Source: Deltaproteobacteria bacterium (GTDB lineage Bacteria; Desulfobacterota; Syntrophorhabdia; Syntrophorhabdales; Syntrophorhabdaceae). From it: a stretch of DNA of 64,000 nucleotides. The position numbers and the translations under genes are program-made. The DNA is taken from positions 17,538-81,537 of the forward strand of contig JAKPCK010000002.1 in assembly GCA_029553295.1 (NCBI GenBank), given 5' to 3'. The notes beneath the pieces are model-generated. The model had not been told where the DNA came from and did not search any database. It worked only from the letters and a program-made list of their open reading frames with translations. The number at the start of each line of letters is the position of its first letter. Positions within the stretch are counted from its first letter, which is position 1. Positions 17,254 to 26,345 of this stretch are shown here, in pieces.

Positions 17254-18108
17254 TTATTTAATCTCAAGGCTGCTCCCTACAGAGGCATAAAAGCTTGCAT
17301 CCCCAAATTCTCTGTTGAGGATACAGGCTGTGCTAACCCCTGTGCAGTGGGAAAAGCCTATCTTTGCTATGGAAAAAGACCTCAATGCCTCTATAGACCT
17401 CTCAAGCTGTCTACCGCCTACCATCCCCAGGTGTGTCCCACCAATAACTGCATAGATATTATCTGTATTAAGGGTCTTTATAATATGTTCGAGTATGTTT
17501 ATAACCCCGGCGTGGGCGCAACCGAGGAGCACTATCAGACCTTTTTTCGTAGATAATATAAGGGATTGATCATCAGGGACAGTATCCCTCTCCAGTTTAC
17601 CATCCCTTTCCACATGGAGCTTTGCATCGCCTTCTTCAAAGTCATTTAGTCTCGGGACCTCCCCTGTTAGATATACACCCCTGTCTATCTCCTCAAAATC
17701 CTTTGATAATCTAAATATAGCCCCTTTTGCCTCTAAAAGCTCCTTTCTCTGCGGTATCCCTATAAACCTCTTTTCTGCCTTGAATGTCTCTTTTGATACT
17801 GCATATTTTTTATCGAATATGGATGGGTGACCGTGGACAGGGATACTGCCTGTGACATCAAGGACCTGGGCAAGCCCACCGGTATGGTCATAATGGCCGT
17901 GGCTTAAAAAAATCTTCTCGACCCTTTTCAAGTCTTTTTTAAAGACCTGTAAGTTGTGCATTATCCCTATACCGGAGCCTGTATCAAATAGATATATTCT
18001 GTCATCTGCCTCTATATAAACAGCAAAACCGTGCTCACCTATACCGGCAAGGTTGGCAACTACATTTTCACAGATTACTGTAATCCTTAAAGAGTCTATT
18101 TTATCCAT
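17254..18108 (-). CDS. MBL-fold metallohydrolase
   Basis: 284 residues. The zinc-binding motif SHGHYDHTGG lies near residue 78, with later metal ligands in GCAHAG and GGTHLG. This pattern (single MBL domain, 'GCAHAG', C-terminal 'SHCTG') matches the group around the archaeal pterin-aminobenzene phosphate synthase; in bacteria the activity is usually unknown. A GTG at 18132 could also start the frame, but ATG at 18108 follows an AGGGGGGTGG stretch at fair spacing and is preferred. Confidence 0.82.
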   Translation of the reverse strand: MDKIDSLRITVICENVVANLAGIGEHGFAVYIEADDRIYLFDTGSGIGIMHNLQVFKKDLKRVEKIFLSHGHYDHTGGLAQVLDVTGSIPVHGHPSIFDKKYAVSKETFKAEKRFIGIPQRKELLEAKGAIFRLSKDFEEIDRGVYLTGEVPRLNDFEEGDAKLHVERDGKLERDTVPDDQSLILSTKKGLIVLLGCAHAGVINILEHIIKTLNTDNIYAVIGGTHLGMVGGRQLERSIEALRSFSIAKIGFSHCTGVSTACILNREFGDASFYASVGSSLEIK

Positions 18109-18132
18109 TATATCATCCACCCCCCTAAGCAC

Positions 18133-18696
18133 TTATCCCACCAAAGCGGTAAGATATATCTTTAAATAAGACTATAGACATTTTTAAAACAAAGACCCCA
18201 AGGGTCTGGGGCATCCCCCAGTATAAGACCTTTTGGTCTCTTTTGCCTTAATTAAAAAAAAGCATGGCAGTTATAACCAGTTGGAGTTTAAATTAAATCA
18301 AATAATGGGATGAAGACACCATGCATAAGAATAATATCAGACAGGTGGAAAAACGTCAATGTTATAGTAATGCACAGGAGTATAATAAGTTATATCCTTT
18401 GGTCTAAACCTATCCTCTAATATAGGCAAAAACTCCAAAAATTTTATAAGATTTTCTAAAGTTCTTGTATATGCTGTTTTTTTTGGTTACAATTTCGTAT
18501 ATGGTATTTTAAATAATCAAAACCATTGCAGACCTTACAGGGGTCTTGAAATCCATGGGAGATGAATTTCTATATCTAAATCTAATTAATACAGCTTTTT
18601 ATCAATCCCGTTAAAGCGGGAGGTATATTGCTAAATAGAGCAAGAGACCTTTTTCAGATATCTCTTATTGAATGACAGGGCGTTAAGGGGCTTTTT
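18133..18696. repeat. repeat-rich intergenic region A (inverted relative of region B at 23815-24277)
   Basis: No gene is visible in this 560-base AT-rich stretch. It holds four small palindromes: AGACCC-CAA-GGGTCT (18193-18207), CTGGGG-CATC-CCCCAG just after it, AGACC-TTTT-GGTCT (18226-18239) and CCCG-TTAAAG-CGGG around 18607-18620. GCAAGAGACCTTTT (18640-18653) occurs in reverse complement, exactly, at 23849-23862 and 30534-30547. Another block (18543-18572) is about 24/28 identical to the reverse complement of a block near 24135-24165. Confidence 0.55.
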
Positions 18697-19773
18697 GTGG
18701 CAGGAAGACAGGGATTTTTTTTAAAATTTGTGGCGGCATTGCTTATAGTCGTAGTTTGCCTTTTTATACTGGAGGCTGCAGGCCAGGTGATATTCAGGGT
18801 AAAGAACGGATACTGGCTCTTCACGCATGAGGACGACCAGTACAGGGTCTTATTCAGAAAACACCCTTTCCTTGTTGTGGAACCCAGGCCTAATGCATTC
18901 TATATAACAAAAAACAATATCAGATTCAGTCACAACAGCAGTAATTTCAGAGGCAAGGAGATAGAGGTATCAAAAAAACAGTACGTAAAACGTATAGCTG
19001 TCCTAGGGGGCTCAAGTACATACTGTATAGGTTTATCAGATAACGAGACATGGCCTTTTTATCTTGAAAAGGAATTAGGTAGTGGGTATGAGGTCATAAA
19101 TTTTGGTGTCCCGGGATATACAACCGTGGAGCATATAATCCAGTCAGCCCTTAATCTCTCTGATTTCTCCCCTGATATCTGTATCTATTATATAGGATGG
19201 AATGACATGAGGAATGTGCATGTACATGGTCTAAGGTCAGATTACTCAGATTTTCACGGCAGGTCACAGTATAATCATTTTTTGCTCGGCTCATTGAGAT
19301 TTGGCAATCACTCTATGCTCCTTGTAACAGCCTCTAATATATTAAGGAAGGTCTTTGTCCGTGACCCTGATGGTGTTTTTTCAATTAAGGGGACATCTGA
19401 CCAGTTCACTGATAGGATAGATGAGAGGGCGCTGGGCCTATATAAGAGGAATATAAAGCTCCTTATATCATTATGCAGGGCCCAAAATATCAAGCCCATG
19501 TTTATCCCACAGGTATTAAACTACGAAAAACTTACAGGAGACAGGCCCTATGGATGGCTGCCCTATGTAAAAGACAGAGATTTAAAAAAGATTACTGAGG
19601 CATATAATAGGGCGCTTAAGGAGGTATGTATTGAAGAAAAGGCAGATTTTATAGAGGAGGTCCTAAATATCAATTATACACAACAATATTTTGTAGATAA
19701 TCTGGGTCATTTTTCACCTTACGGTAATCAGGAGTTTGCCCGGGTCATTGCCGGCTATCTCACTAAAAAATAG
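18697..19773 (+). CDS. membrane-anchored SGNH/GDSL-type hydrolase
   Basis: 358 residues. An N-terminal hydrophobic anchor (about residues 8-30) leads to an extracytoplasmic SGNH domain: block I is LGGSST (nucleophile Ser), block III is GWND, and block V is DNLGHFSPYG with the catalytic Asp and His. Such proteins deacetylate or hydrolyse esters on surface polysaccharides and related envelope molecules. The start is a GTG behind AGGGGC; no upstream ATG exists in frame. The last 11 bases overlap the convergent SAM-hydroxide adenosyltransferase gene. Confidence 0.78.
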   Translation: MAGRQGFFLKFVAALLIVVVCLFILEAAGQVIFRVKNGYWLFTHEDDQYRVLFRKHPFLVVEPRPNAFYITKNNIRFSHNSSNFRGKEIEVSKKQYVKRIAVLGGSSTYCIGLSDNETWPFYLEKELGSGYEVINFGVPGYTTVEHIIQSALNLSDFSPDICIYYIGWNDMRNVHVHGLRSDYSDFHGRSQYNHFLLGSLRFGNHSMLLVTASNILRKVFVRDPDGVFSIKGTSDQFTDRIDERALGLYKRNIKLLISLCRAQNIKPMFIPQVLNYEKLTGDRPYGWLPYVKDRDLKKITEAYNRALKEVCIEEKADFIEEVLNINYTQQYFVDNLGHFSPYGNQEFARVIAGYLTKK

Positions 19774-20545
19774 TCCTTACTGTCACTTTTTCACCCTTTT
19801 TTACGCCTGTCCGCTCCCTGAAGCTGTCTTTGTAATAACCGAATTCGAGATAGCCAGAACTGCCTACAAGGCATACCATAACCCCTTCAAAATAACTACT
19901 GCATAGAGAATCAAAGTGTATTTCGCCTACCTCTATCCTGAAACGCCTTTCACCTGTAAAGTCCTTGAATGTGGAGGCATCTATGTTTGTTATGGCATTG
20001 CCAAACCTGTCAAAACGGACTATCTCTCCATAAAGGGTCTCCTGTTCCACCCTGGGGTAGATGTTTTGGAGAAGGATAGGGTCTTCAATCATCCTGCCCA
20101 ACAAAGAGATATCAAGCCCCCTTGATATATAGGCTGCAACAGGGGCAAAGATATCCCTGCCGTGAAATGTATTGCTTATGTTTTTTAATGTAAAACCCCT
20201 GTTTTCAATGGTGAATATCTCAAGGTTGTCTTTCAGTATCATGGTGAAGATACCATTGTCAGGTCCCACAAAAAAATGTCCATCCTTTTTCACCAACAAG
20301 GGTCTTCTATGGCTACCCACATCAGGGTCTACAACAGCCACATGGATAGTGCCTTCAGGGAAAAATGGATAGTATTCCCTGATGAGGAATGCAGCCTCCC
20401 TGATGTCCTGGGGCTCTATCTCGTGGGTTATATCAATTATCAAGGCATGGGGGTTTATGGAGATTATTACACCCTTCATCTGACCTACATATGTATCCTT
20501 TGTGCCAAAGTCAGTAATGAGTGTTATTACCTTTGATGATCCCAT
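19763..20545 (-). CDS. S-adenosyl-L-methionine hydroxide adenosyltransferase family protein (DUF62)
   Basis: 260 residues matching the fluorinase/DUF62 fold: ITLITDFGTKDTYVGQMKG at the N-terminus, VVDPDVGS near residue 70 and the conserved FVGPDNGIF segment. Characterised bacterial members hydrolyse SAM to adenosine and methionine. It follows mtnA by five bases, so both genes of sulfur-nucleoside handling are probably co-transcribed. Confidence 0.88.
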   Translation of the reverse strand: MGSSKVITLITDFGTKDTYVGQMKGVIISINPHALIIDITHEIEPQDIREAAFLIREYYPFFPEGTIHVAVVDPDVGSHRRPLLVKKDGHFFVGPDNGIFTMILKDNLEIFTIENRGFTLKNISNTFHGRDIFAPVAAYISRGLDISLLGRMIEDPILLQNIYPRVEQETLYGEIVRFDRFGNAITNIDASTFKDFTGERRFRIEVGEIHFDSLCSSYFEGVMVCLVGSSGYLEFGYYKDSFRERTGVKKGEKVTVRTIF

Positions 20546-20550
20546 ATTAT

Positions 20551-21576
20551 TTAGAAGAGTCGGTGTATGTATCTTTTGAACGGTTTTTTAATTATGCCCT
20601 TTTCTGTTATGATATTTGTTATGTATTTGTGGGGTGTTACATCAAAGGAATAGTATCTTGCCTTTATATCTCTATGGGTGATCGGGACACCCATGATGTA
20701 TTTTACCTCTTTTCCCGGTCTTTCTTCTATCTTTATATAAGACCCGTCCTCTATATCTCTATCAAATGTGGATATGGGTGCTGCTACAAAGAAAGGTATT
20801 TTGTGCCTGTGGGCACACAGTGCCAGCATATATGTCCCCACCTTATTGGCTGTGTCGCCATTTAATGCTATCCTGTCAGCGCCGACTATTATCTTGTCTA
20901 TTGCCCCTTTGTAACATAATATCCCTACATGATTGTCAGGGACAACCTCCACATCTATATTCTCCTGATATAGCTCCCATGCAGTAAGCCTTGCACCCTG
21001 GAGATAAGGTCTTGTCTCCGTGGCTATGACCTTTATCTTTTTTCCAGATTCATGGGCTGCCCTTATAACACCCAGGGCTGTCCCGTATCCTCCCATGGCA
21101 AGGGCCCCGGCATTGCAGTGGGTGAGTATTGTATCACCATCTTCTATGAGCTCTGCACCGAAAAGGGATAGCATCCTGTTGTTCTCTATATCCTCAACGT
21201 GTATGGATACTGCCTCTTTAAGCATAAGCCCTTCAAGGTAAGGGTCATCTCTAAATTTAAGATATGCCCTTTGCATCCTTTTTAAAGCCCATGAAAGATT
21301 TACAGCAGTAGGCCTTGTCTTAATAAGGGTGTTGCTTATCCTATTAAAGTCTTTTTCTGTTACCCTACCCTTTGACTTGATAGCCTCCTTTATGCCCAGG
21401 ACAACACCGTATGCAGCCACAATACCTATAAGGGGTGCGCCCCTTATGGTCATATTCTTTATTGCCTCTGCCACATCCTTTAGTGTCCTGCATTTAACAT
21501 ACAGCCTTTTAAAAGGTAAGAGCCTCTGATCCAGAAGATAAAGTATGTTGTCCTGCCAGTATATATGGTCTGTCAT
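20551..21576 (-). CDS. mtnA: S-methyl-5-thioribose-1-phosphate isomerase
   Basis: 341 residues, the usual length. Diagnostic segments are [34 protein letters not shown] (active-site Cys) and [19 protein letters not shown] (catalytic Asp). It converts methylthioribose-1-phosphate to methylthioribulose-1-phosphate in methionine salvage; some homologues use 5-deoxyribose-1-phosphate. The start overlaps the gatB stop by 4 bases (ATGA). The C-terminal residues run on beyond the usual domain by only a few. Confidence 0.93.
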   Translation of the reverse strand: MTDHIYWQDNILYLLDQRLLPFKRLYVKCRTLKDVAEAIKNMTIRGAPLIGIVAAYGVVLGIKEAIKSKGRVTEKDFNRISNTLIKTRPTAVNLSWALKRMQRAYLKFRDDPYLEGLMLKEAVSIHVEDIENNRMLSLFGAELIEDGDTILTHCNAGALAMGGYGTALGVIRAAHESGKKIKVIATETRPYLQGARLTAWELYQENIDVEVVPDNHVGILCYKGAIDKIIVGADRIALNGDTANKVGTYMLALCAHRHKIPFFVAAPISTFDRDIEDGSYIKIEERPGKEVKYIMGVPITHRDIKARYYSFDVTPHKYITNIITEKGIIKKPFKRYIHRLF

Positions 21577-23021
21577 GCCTTTAACCTCTTTAACAAAAGC
21601 TCATTAAGGAGTTTTGGATTTGCCTTGCCTTTTGTCTCTTTCATGACCTGACCCACAAAGAAACCAAGGAGCTTGTCTTTTCCTGCCTTAAACTCTGCTA
21701 CCTCCTTGGGGAACCTTGCCAAAATTTGCTCTATTGTCTGGGCTATGGCAGATTCATCGGATATCTGGATGAGGCCTTTATCCTGAACGAGCCTCTTAGG
21801 GCTTGCACCAGTTGAGCAGAGCTCCGGGAATATCTCCTTTCCTATCTTTATGCTTATTGTCCCGTCCTTTATCAGTGTCAAGAGTTCTGCCAGGTTAGCA
21901 GGTGATATGGGTGCATCCTTTGCCTCCAGATTTCTCGCCTTTAATTCCCTTAAGAGTTCCGTCATTATCCAATTGCTCACTGTCTTTGGTTCAGGGAATA
22001 GCATGACCGTATCCTCAAAATAAGAGGCAAGGGACCTATCCGATACAAGTATCTCCACATCGTATCTCGGCAGGTTATACTCCTTTAAAAACCTCTCTAT
22101 CTTCTCAAAGGGTAGTTCCGGCAGACCTTTCCTTATATCCTCTATCCATTTATCATCTATTATTAAGGGCAGAAGGTCAGGTTCAGGGAAATACCTGTAG
22201 TCGTGGGCCTCCTCCTTCCCCCTCATGGAGTATGTTACACCCTCATCCACATTGTATAACCTTGTCTCCTGGACAACCTCCCCGCCTTTTTTTATGAGCT
22301 CTATCTGCCTTTTAATCTCATAATCAAGGGATTTTTCTATGTATTTGAAGGAATTGAGATTTTTTAGCTCTGTCCTTGTCCCGAATTCTGTATCGCCTAT
22401 CTTTCGGACAGAGACATTGGCGTCACACCTGAAACTCCCTTCTTCCATGTTGCCGTCACATATCTCAAGATAGATGAGGCAATCCCTCAACATCTTAAGA
22501 TACTCCACTGCCTCCTCAGGGGTCCTTATGTCCGGTTCGCTGACAATCTCCAAAAGTGGCACGCTTGACCTGTTGTAGTCCACAAGGCTGTAAGTGCTTG
22601 TCTCTATTGTATCTTCATGGACAAGTTTCCCTGCGTCCTCCTCCATGTGTATCCTTTTAATCCTTATCCTCTTTTTCTCTTCGTTTATATAGATGTCAAG
22701 ATAGCCGTTTTCACAGATGGGCTCCTCATACTGGCTTATCTGATAACCCTTTGGCAGATCAGGATAATAGTAGTTTTTTCTGGCAAATATACTTCTCCTG
22801 TTTATAGTGCAGTTAAGGGCGAGCCCCAGTCTTATGGCAAAGTCTACAACCTTTTTGTTGAGGACAGGGAGGGCACCTGGGAGCCCCATGCATGTAGGGC
22901 ATGTATGGCTGTTGGGCTCAGCGCCAAATTTCGTTGAACATCCGCAGAAAAGCTTGCTCTCTGTTAAAAGATGGGCATGGACCTCAAGCCCTATTACACC
23001 TTCAAAACCTCTGTAATCCAC
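21573..23021 (-). CDS. gatB: aspartyl/glutamyl-tRNA(Asn/Gln) amidotransferase subunit B
   Basis: 482 residues. [22 protein letters not shown] with the zinc cysteines, [12 protein letters not shown] and RCDANVSVR are the GatB signatures; the C-terminal YqeY-like tail ends in [15 protein letters not shown]. It transfers the GatA-released ammonia onto mischarged tRNA. gatA and gatC are not adjacent, at least on this side. The start is GTG with AGGGGTG four bases upstream. Confidence 0.95.
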   Translation of the reverse strand: MDYRGFEGVIGLEVHAHLLTESKLFCGCSTKFGAEPNSHTCPTCMGLPGALPVLNKKVVDFAIRLGLALNCTINRRSIFARKNYYYPDLPKGYQISQYEEPICENGYLDIYINEEKKRIRIKRIHMEEDAGKLVHEDTIETSTYSLVDYNRSSVPLLEIVSEPDIRTPEEAVEYLKMLRDCLIYLEICDGNMEEGSFRCDANVSVRKIGDTEFGTRTELKNLNSFKYIEKSLDYEIKRQIELIKKGGEVVQETRLYNVDEGVTYSMRGKEEAHDYRYFPEPDLLPLIIDDKWIEDIRKGLPELPFEKIERFLKEYNLPRYDVEILVSDRSLASYFEDTVMLFPEPKTVSNWIMTELLRELKARNLEAKDAPISPANLAELLTLIKDGTISIKIGKEIFPELCSTGASPKRLVQDKGLIQISDESAIAQTIEQILARFPKEVAEFKAGKDKLLGFFVGQVMKETKGKANPKLLNELLLKRLKA

Positions 23022-23174
23022 TTTTCACCCCTAAATGAGCTTAATATAAAAATGACAACTTGAAATATACAATAGATTTTTGACATTTTCAAAGGATTAG
23101 ATATTCATCCGTGATAATTATATGCAACCCTGTAGTAGAACCCCCAACCCGCCTTTTGTTCTTTACTATTTCAC

Positions 23175-23353
23175 TATATTGGATGGGGCTCACATCCTCC
23201 AAGTGTTCGAGGGGCCTCTCCTTAAAAGGCGGTGTCTTGTAAAATCAACTAACAAAAAAGGTTTTCCTTTAGCATCCTCAGGCCTATACCATTCACTGAA
23301 CATAGGTGATTTCTAGCCAGGGAGGTGGCGGTTATGGCCGGCAATCCTATATC
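23175..23353 (+). ncRNA. ssrS: candidate 6S RNA
   Basis: In this 360-base gap between ssb and gatB, the plus strand carries the pattern of 6S RNA. A terminal stem pairs ATATTGGAT (23176-23184) with ATCCTATAT (23344-23352, one mismatch), and CCTCC (23196-23200) with GGAGG (23321-23325). Next to the inner stem is GTTCGAGGGGCC (23205-23216), like the 5' side of the conserved central bubble (E. coli GUUCGCAAGCGGGCC), and on the 3' side is a small hairpin TCAC...GTGA (23293-23309). A T-run follows at 23354. Length about 180 fits. The promoter is not obvious. Made by eye, without a covariance model. Confidence 0.45.
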
Positions 23354-23385
23354 TTTTTGTTTGTCTCGGATTCCATAGGAGATTT

Positions 23386-23814
23386 CTACATAGGGAGATC
23401 ATCTTCCTCTATCTCAGGGACAAAGACATCATCAACCTGGGGTTTATCCTGGGTCTGTGGCCTTCTGTCATCTGATATGGGTGTCATTGACTTTGGAAAT
23501 AGCTTTAAATCCACGGCTATTATCTCAGTAACCCTTCTTTTCGTATTGTCTCTCCCCTCATATTCACGGGACTGAATCCTGCCCTCTATATATACGAGCA
23601 TCCCCTTTTTCAGATAATCCTTTGCTATCTCCCCGAGCCTCCTCCAGGCAACTATGCTGTGCCACTCTGTCCGCTCCTGTTTATTATTGTTTCTATCCTT
23701 CCATACCTCTGTGGTGGCAATGCGAAAATTGGCAATAGCTGTCCCATCTGCTGTATATCTGACATCAGGGTCTGCCCCGAGCCTTCCGATTAAGAAAACT
23801 TTATTTAAATTCAT
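23386..23814 (-). CDS. ssb: single-stranded DNA-binding protein
   Basis: 142 residues. The OB-fold starts with NKVFLIGRLGADPDVRYT and contains TEWHSIVAWRRLGEIA and YIEGRIQSREYEG. The acidic tail ends DDLPM instead of the usual DDIPF, so the terminal aromatic that docks partner proteins is absent. ATG at 23814 has AGGAGG eight bases upstream. Confidence 0.95.
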   Translation of the reverse strand: MNLNKVFLIGRLGADPDVRYTADGTAIANFRIATTEVWKDRNNNKQERTEWHSIVAWRRLGEIAKDYLKKGMLVYIEGRIQSREYEGRDNTKRRVTEIIAVDLKLFPKSMTPISDDRRPQTQDKPQVDDVFVPEIEEDDLPM

Positions 23815-24277
23815 CTGTTAACCTCCTATCTCTTTTTAGTACCCATGAAAAAGGTCTCTTGCCTTGGGCACATACATCTCGCTAAAGCAGGATTTATAGC
23901 AAGTTGCAACTCCAATAATTATAAAAATCCATTCTTTAGCGGGATTGATTTCACCTAATATATTTCATAACCTTTTCAGGATAATTTGACAATATTAATT
24001 ATAAAAACATAAATAGTCAGGATAATCTGTAAAAAGTCTATGGCCTAATAAGACCCTGAGGCCTTTGAAAAAGACCTCAAACTCTGGGCTCATCCGTAAG
24101 ACCCTTTCTATAAATGGTTATATTCATATAAATTAATCTTCCATGCATTTCAGGACCTTGCAGGGTTTTGCAGAGGTCTTGACTTAATATTTTTTTAATG
24201 ACACCTATATTGTTTTATGTTAAACAAAACTTGTAGTTACGTTCTCATGTATAAAATATTGAAAGAGTGGCCAGATT
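23815..24277. repeat. repeat-rich intergenic region B
   Basis: A 460-base gene-free stretch. It holds AAAAGGTCTCTTGC (23849-23862), shared exactly with 30534-30547 and, inverted, with 18640-18653. CTTTAGCGGGATTGAT (23935-23950) resembles the inverted block at 18604-18620. TGGGCTCATCCGTAAGACCC (24084-24103) matches the reverse complement of 60445-60464 at 17 of 20 bases. Blocks run in the same order as in region A read backwards, so the two are degenerate inverted copies. Nothing else is recognisable. Confidence 0.55.
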
Positions 24278-24973
24278 ATGACAGAGCGTTCAATAATAAG
24301 CAGAAGTAACCTCCGTGACCTTATAATAGTCCTTTCAGTTGTCTCGTCCTTTTTCTATGATACGAGTATCTACGGGATAGTAGTAGCTGCCTTGATGATA
24401 TCCCTTGGCTGTTTCCTCCATTTTGTAACAAAGGGTGTTCTTATCAGAAATACTGTCCTGTGCAGGACAGGTATTTATAGCATAGTAAGGCACCCATATT
24501 ACCTATCCAATTATCTTATTGACAACAGCCTCTGCCTTGTAAGCGGTAATCCCTATCTCCTTGTTATATATCCCTTTTTGTTCTTCTGGGCATATGGGCT
24601 TACACTGAGAAAGGAGGAGAGGCTTCTGGGCTCCATATATAATAATACATATTTCGATTACTCAGTAGAGATACCACAGGTATTTCCTGACCCAAAATCC
24701 CTTAAGAATGCCAGTAGTATCTTTAATGGCTTTTCAACAAAGAGGATAACTGTAAAAGAATGTTCCAGGATAATAAGGTTCTGTGCAGTCTTTATATTTA
24801 TCATTTTAGTCCATCACCTGAAGGATAAGTTTATATTCTCCACAAGATTCTTAAAAGAGATAGAGGGTATTGATAAAATACTTGCACTTATCATAATTAT
24901 CCTGTATATACTCAGTGTTTTGCTTCTAAAAAAACAGAAAAACAACAGGAAGAAGGACTCTATTTTTTCCTGA
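24278..24973 (+). CDS. isoprenylcysteine/phospholipid methyltransferase-like membrane protein
   Basis: 231 residues with about six hydrophobic segments. TGIYSIVRHPYYLSNYLI followed by KEERLLGSIYNNTYFDY is the SAM-binding core of the ICMT/PEMT membrane methyltransferase family (the RHP...N and E-E-R...Y..Y pattern). The C-terminal 80 residues add two further helices and a basic tail. The substrate cannot be predicted; bacterial members methylate lipids or remain uncharacterised. Transcribed alone, its end overlapping the convergent MFS gene by 14 bases. Confidence 0.72.
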   Translation: MTERSIISRSNLRDLIIVLSVVSSFFYDTSIYGIVVAALMISLGCFLHFVTKGVLIRNTVLCRTGIYSIVRHPYYLSNYLIDNSLCLVSGNPYLLVIYPFLFFWAYGLTLRKEERLLGSIYNNTYFDYSVEIPQVFPDPKSLKNASSIFNGFSTKRITVKECSRIIRFCAVFIFIILVHHLKDKFIFSTRFLKEIEGIDKILALIIIILYILSVLLLKKQKNNRKKDSIFS

Positions 24974-26345
24974 GGTCGCCCCTTGTAAGGGATATAAAAA
25001 CCCCTCCTGTGCATAGCATGCCGAATACTATAAATGCGGTCTTTATGCTTTCCATAAGGGATGTATAGTGGGCTGGTGAGACCTTGACCTCTCCCATATA
25101 CAGGGCAAATATGAGTATGGCAACCCCCATGCTGAATAACTGCCCCAAAAGCCTCATGGTAGCAAGCATGGATGATGCCACTCCATAGTATCTGTTTTCC
25201 ACAGAGCTCATGATGGCATTCGTGTTTGGCGATGAAAACAGGGCAAAGCCCGCACCGAGGACTACAAGGCAGGCAATTATATAGACAAGGCCTGATGTCT
25301 TGGTTAAAAAGGCAAGGAGAAAGAGCCCAAAAGCAGTAATGGCCATACCTGTGGATGCCACTATCCTCGGTTCGATTCTATCTGAAGCCCTTCCTGCAAT
25401 GGGTGAGAGTATTGCCTGCACAACAGGTTGTGATACAAGTATTATCCCGGCCTCTTGTGGCTTGAGGCCTTTTATGAGCTGGAGATAAAAACTCAGCAAG
25501 AAACCTACTGCAAAGGTGGCGCTGTAATTTAAAAGTGCTGCCAGGTTTGATAAGGTAAATACCCTGTTTGTCATAAAAAGGGATATATCTAAAATAGGGT
25601 TTTTTGTCCTCTTTTCCCAGAACACAAAGGCTGACATAACTACAATACCCCCTATGATAAGGATGGTCCCGACAAAAGAAGGCAGCCTTGAAAAACCATA
25701 CATTATGGACAGGAGCATGATACTATAGATAATGGAACCGATAATATCAAAGTATTCGCCTTTTGCCTCTGCCCAGTCAGCCTTGAGTCTCTTTGTGGTT
25801 AGAATCATAATGAATACCCCGGCAGGGCAGTTGAAGAGGAATATGCTCCTCCACCCTAAATGCTGCGTTAATACACCACCTAAAAAGGGGCCAGTAGCAA
25901 GGCCTATATATACTGCGGCAACATTTATGCCCAGAACCCTTCCCCTTTCCCCGGGAGGGTATACTGAGCTGAGAATGGCTATGCCTGTCCCGAATATCAT
26001 TGCCCCACCTATCCCCTGGATGACCCTGAAGATAATAAGCATATTAGGGTTAATGGAGATACCGAGGAGAAAAGAGGAAAAGGTAAATATTACTATCCCC
26101 AATAAAAATATCTTTTTCCTCCCGTACATGTCTGCTATCTTGCCGAGAGGAACGAGGAATATGGCAGCACTTAAGATATAGGCTGTGGCTATCCAGCTTA
26201 AGGTTATAACATCTATAGAGAATGCCCTTCCTATTGAGGGGAGGGCAACATTTACCGTTGCCAGGGCAAGGGGTGTTAGAAAGGATGAGATTGTTGTGAC
26301 TATTAATGCTGATCTCTTTGTGTCTGCCACATCTTGCTGAATCAA
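24960..26345 (-). CDS. MFS drug-efflux-type transporter (EmrB/QacA-like, DHA2)
   Basis: 461 residues with about 14 hydrophobic segments. VALPSIGRAFSID, the motif-A loop GKIADMYGRKKIF and the motif-C-like GLATGPFLGGVLTQHLGWR identify a DHA2 proton-driven exporter. Its ATG overlaps the stop of the NUDIX gene by 4 bases; with the methyltransferase upstream it forms a three-gene coupled unit. Confidence 0.85.
   Translation of the reverse strand: MIQQDVADTKRSALIVTTISSFLTPLALATVNVALPSIGRAFSIDVITLSWIATAYILSAAIFLVPLGKIADMYGRKKIFLLGIVIFTFSSFLLGISINPNMLIIFRVIQGIGGAMIFGTGIAILSSVYPPGERGRVLGINVAAVYIGLATGPFLGGVLTQHLGWRSIFLFNCPAGVFIMILTTKRLKADWAEAKGEYFDIIGSIIYSIMLLSIMYGFSRLPSFVGTILIIGGIVVMSAFVFWEKRTKNPILDISLFMTNRVFTLSNLAALLNYSATFAVGFLLSFYLQLIKGLKPQEAGIILVSQPVVQAILSPIAGRASDRIEPRIVASTGMAITAFGLFLLAFLTKTSGLVYIIACLVVLGAGFALFSSPNTNAIMSSVENRYYGVASSMLATMRLLGQLFSMGVAILIFALYMGEVKVSPAHYTSLMESIKTAFIVFGMLCTGGVFISLTRGDLRKK

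Noticed and set aside
23149..23232. tRNA-like element (CCGCCTTTT ... GTTCGA ... AAAAGGCGG)
   Set aside because: The 9-bp terminal pairing and GTTCGA are suggestive, but there are no D- or anticodon arms and no ACCA-type end; the 6S RNA model explains GTTCGA better.
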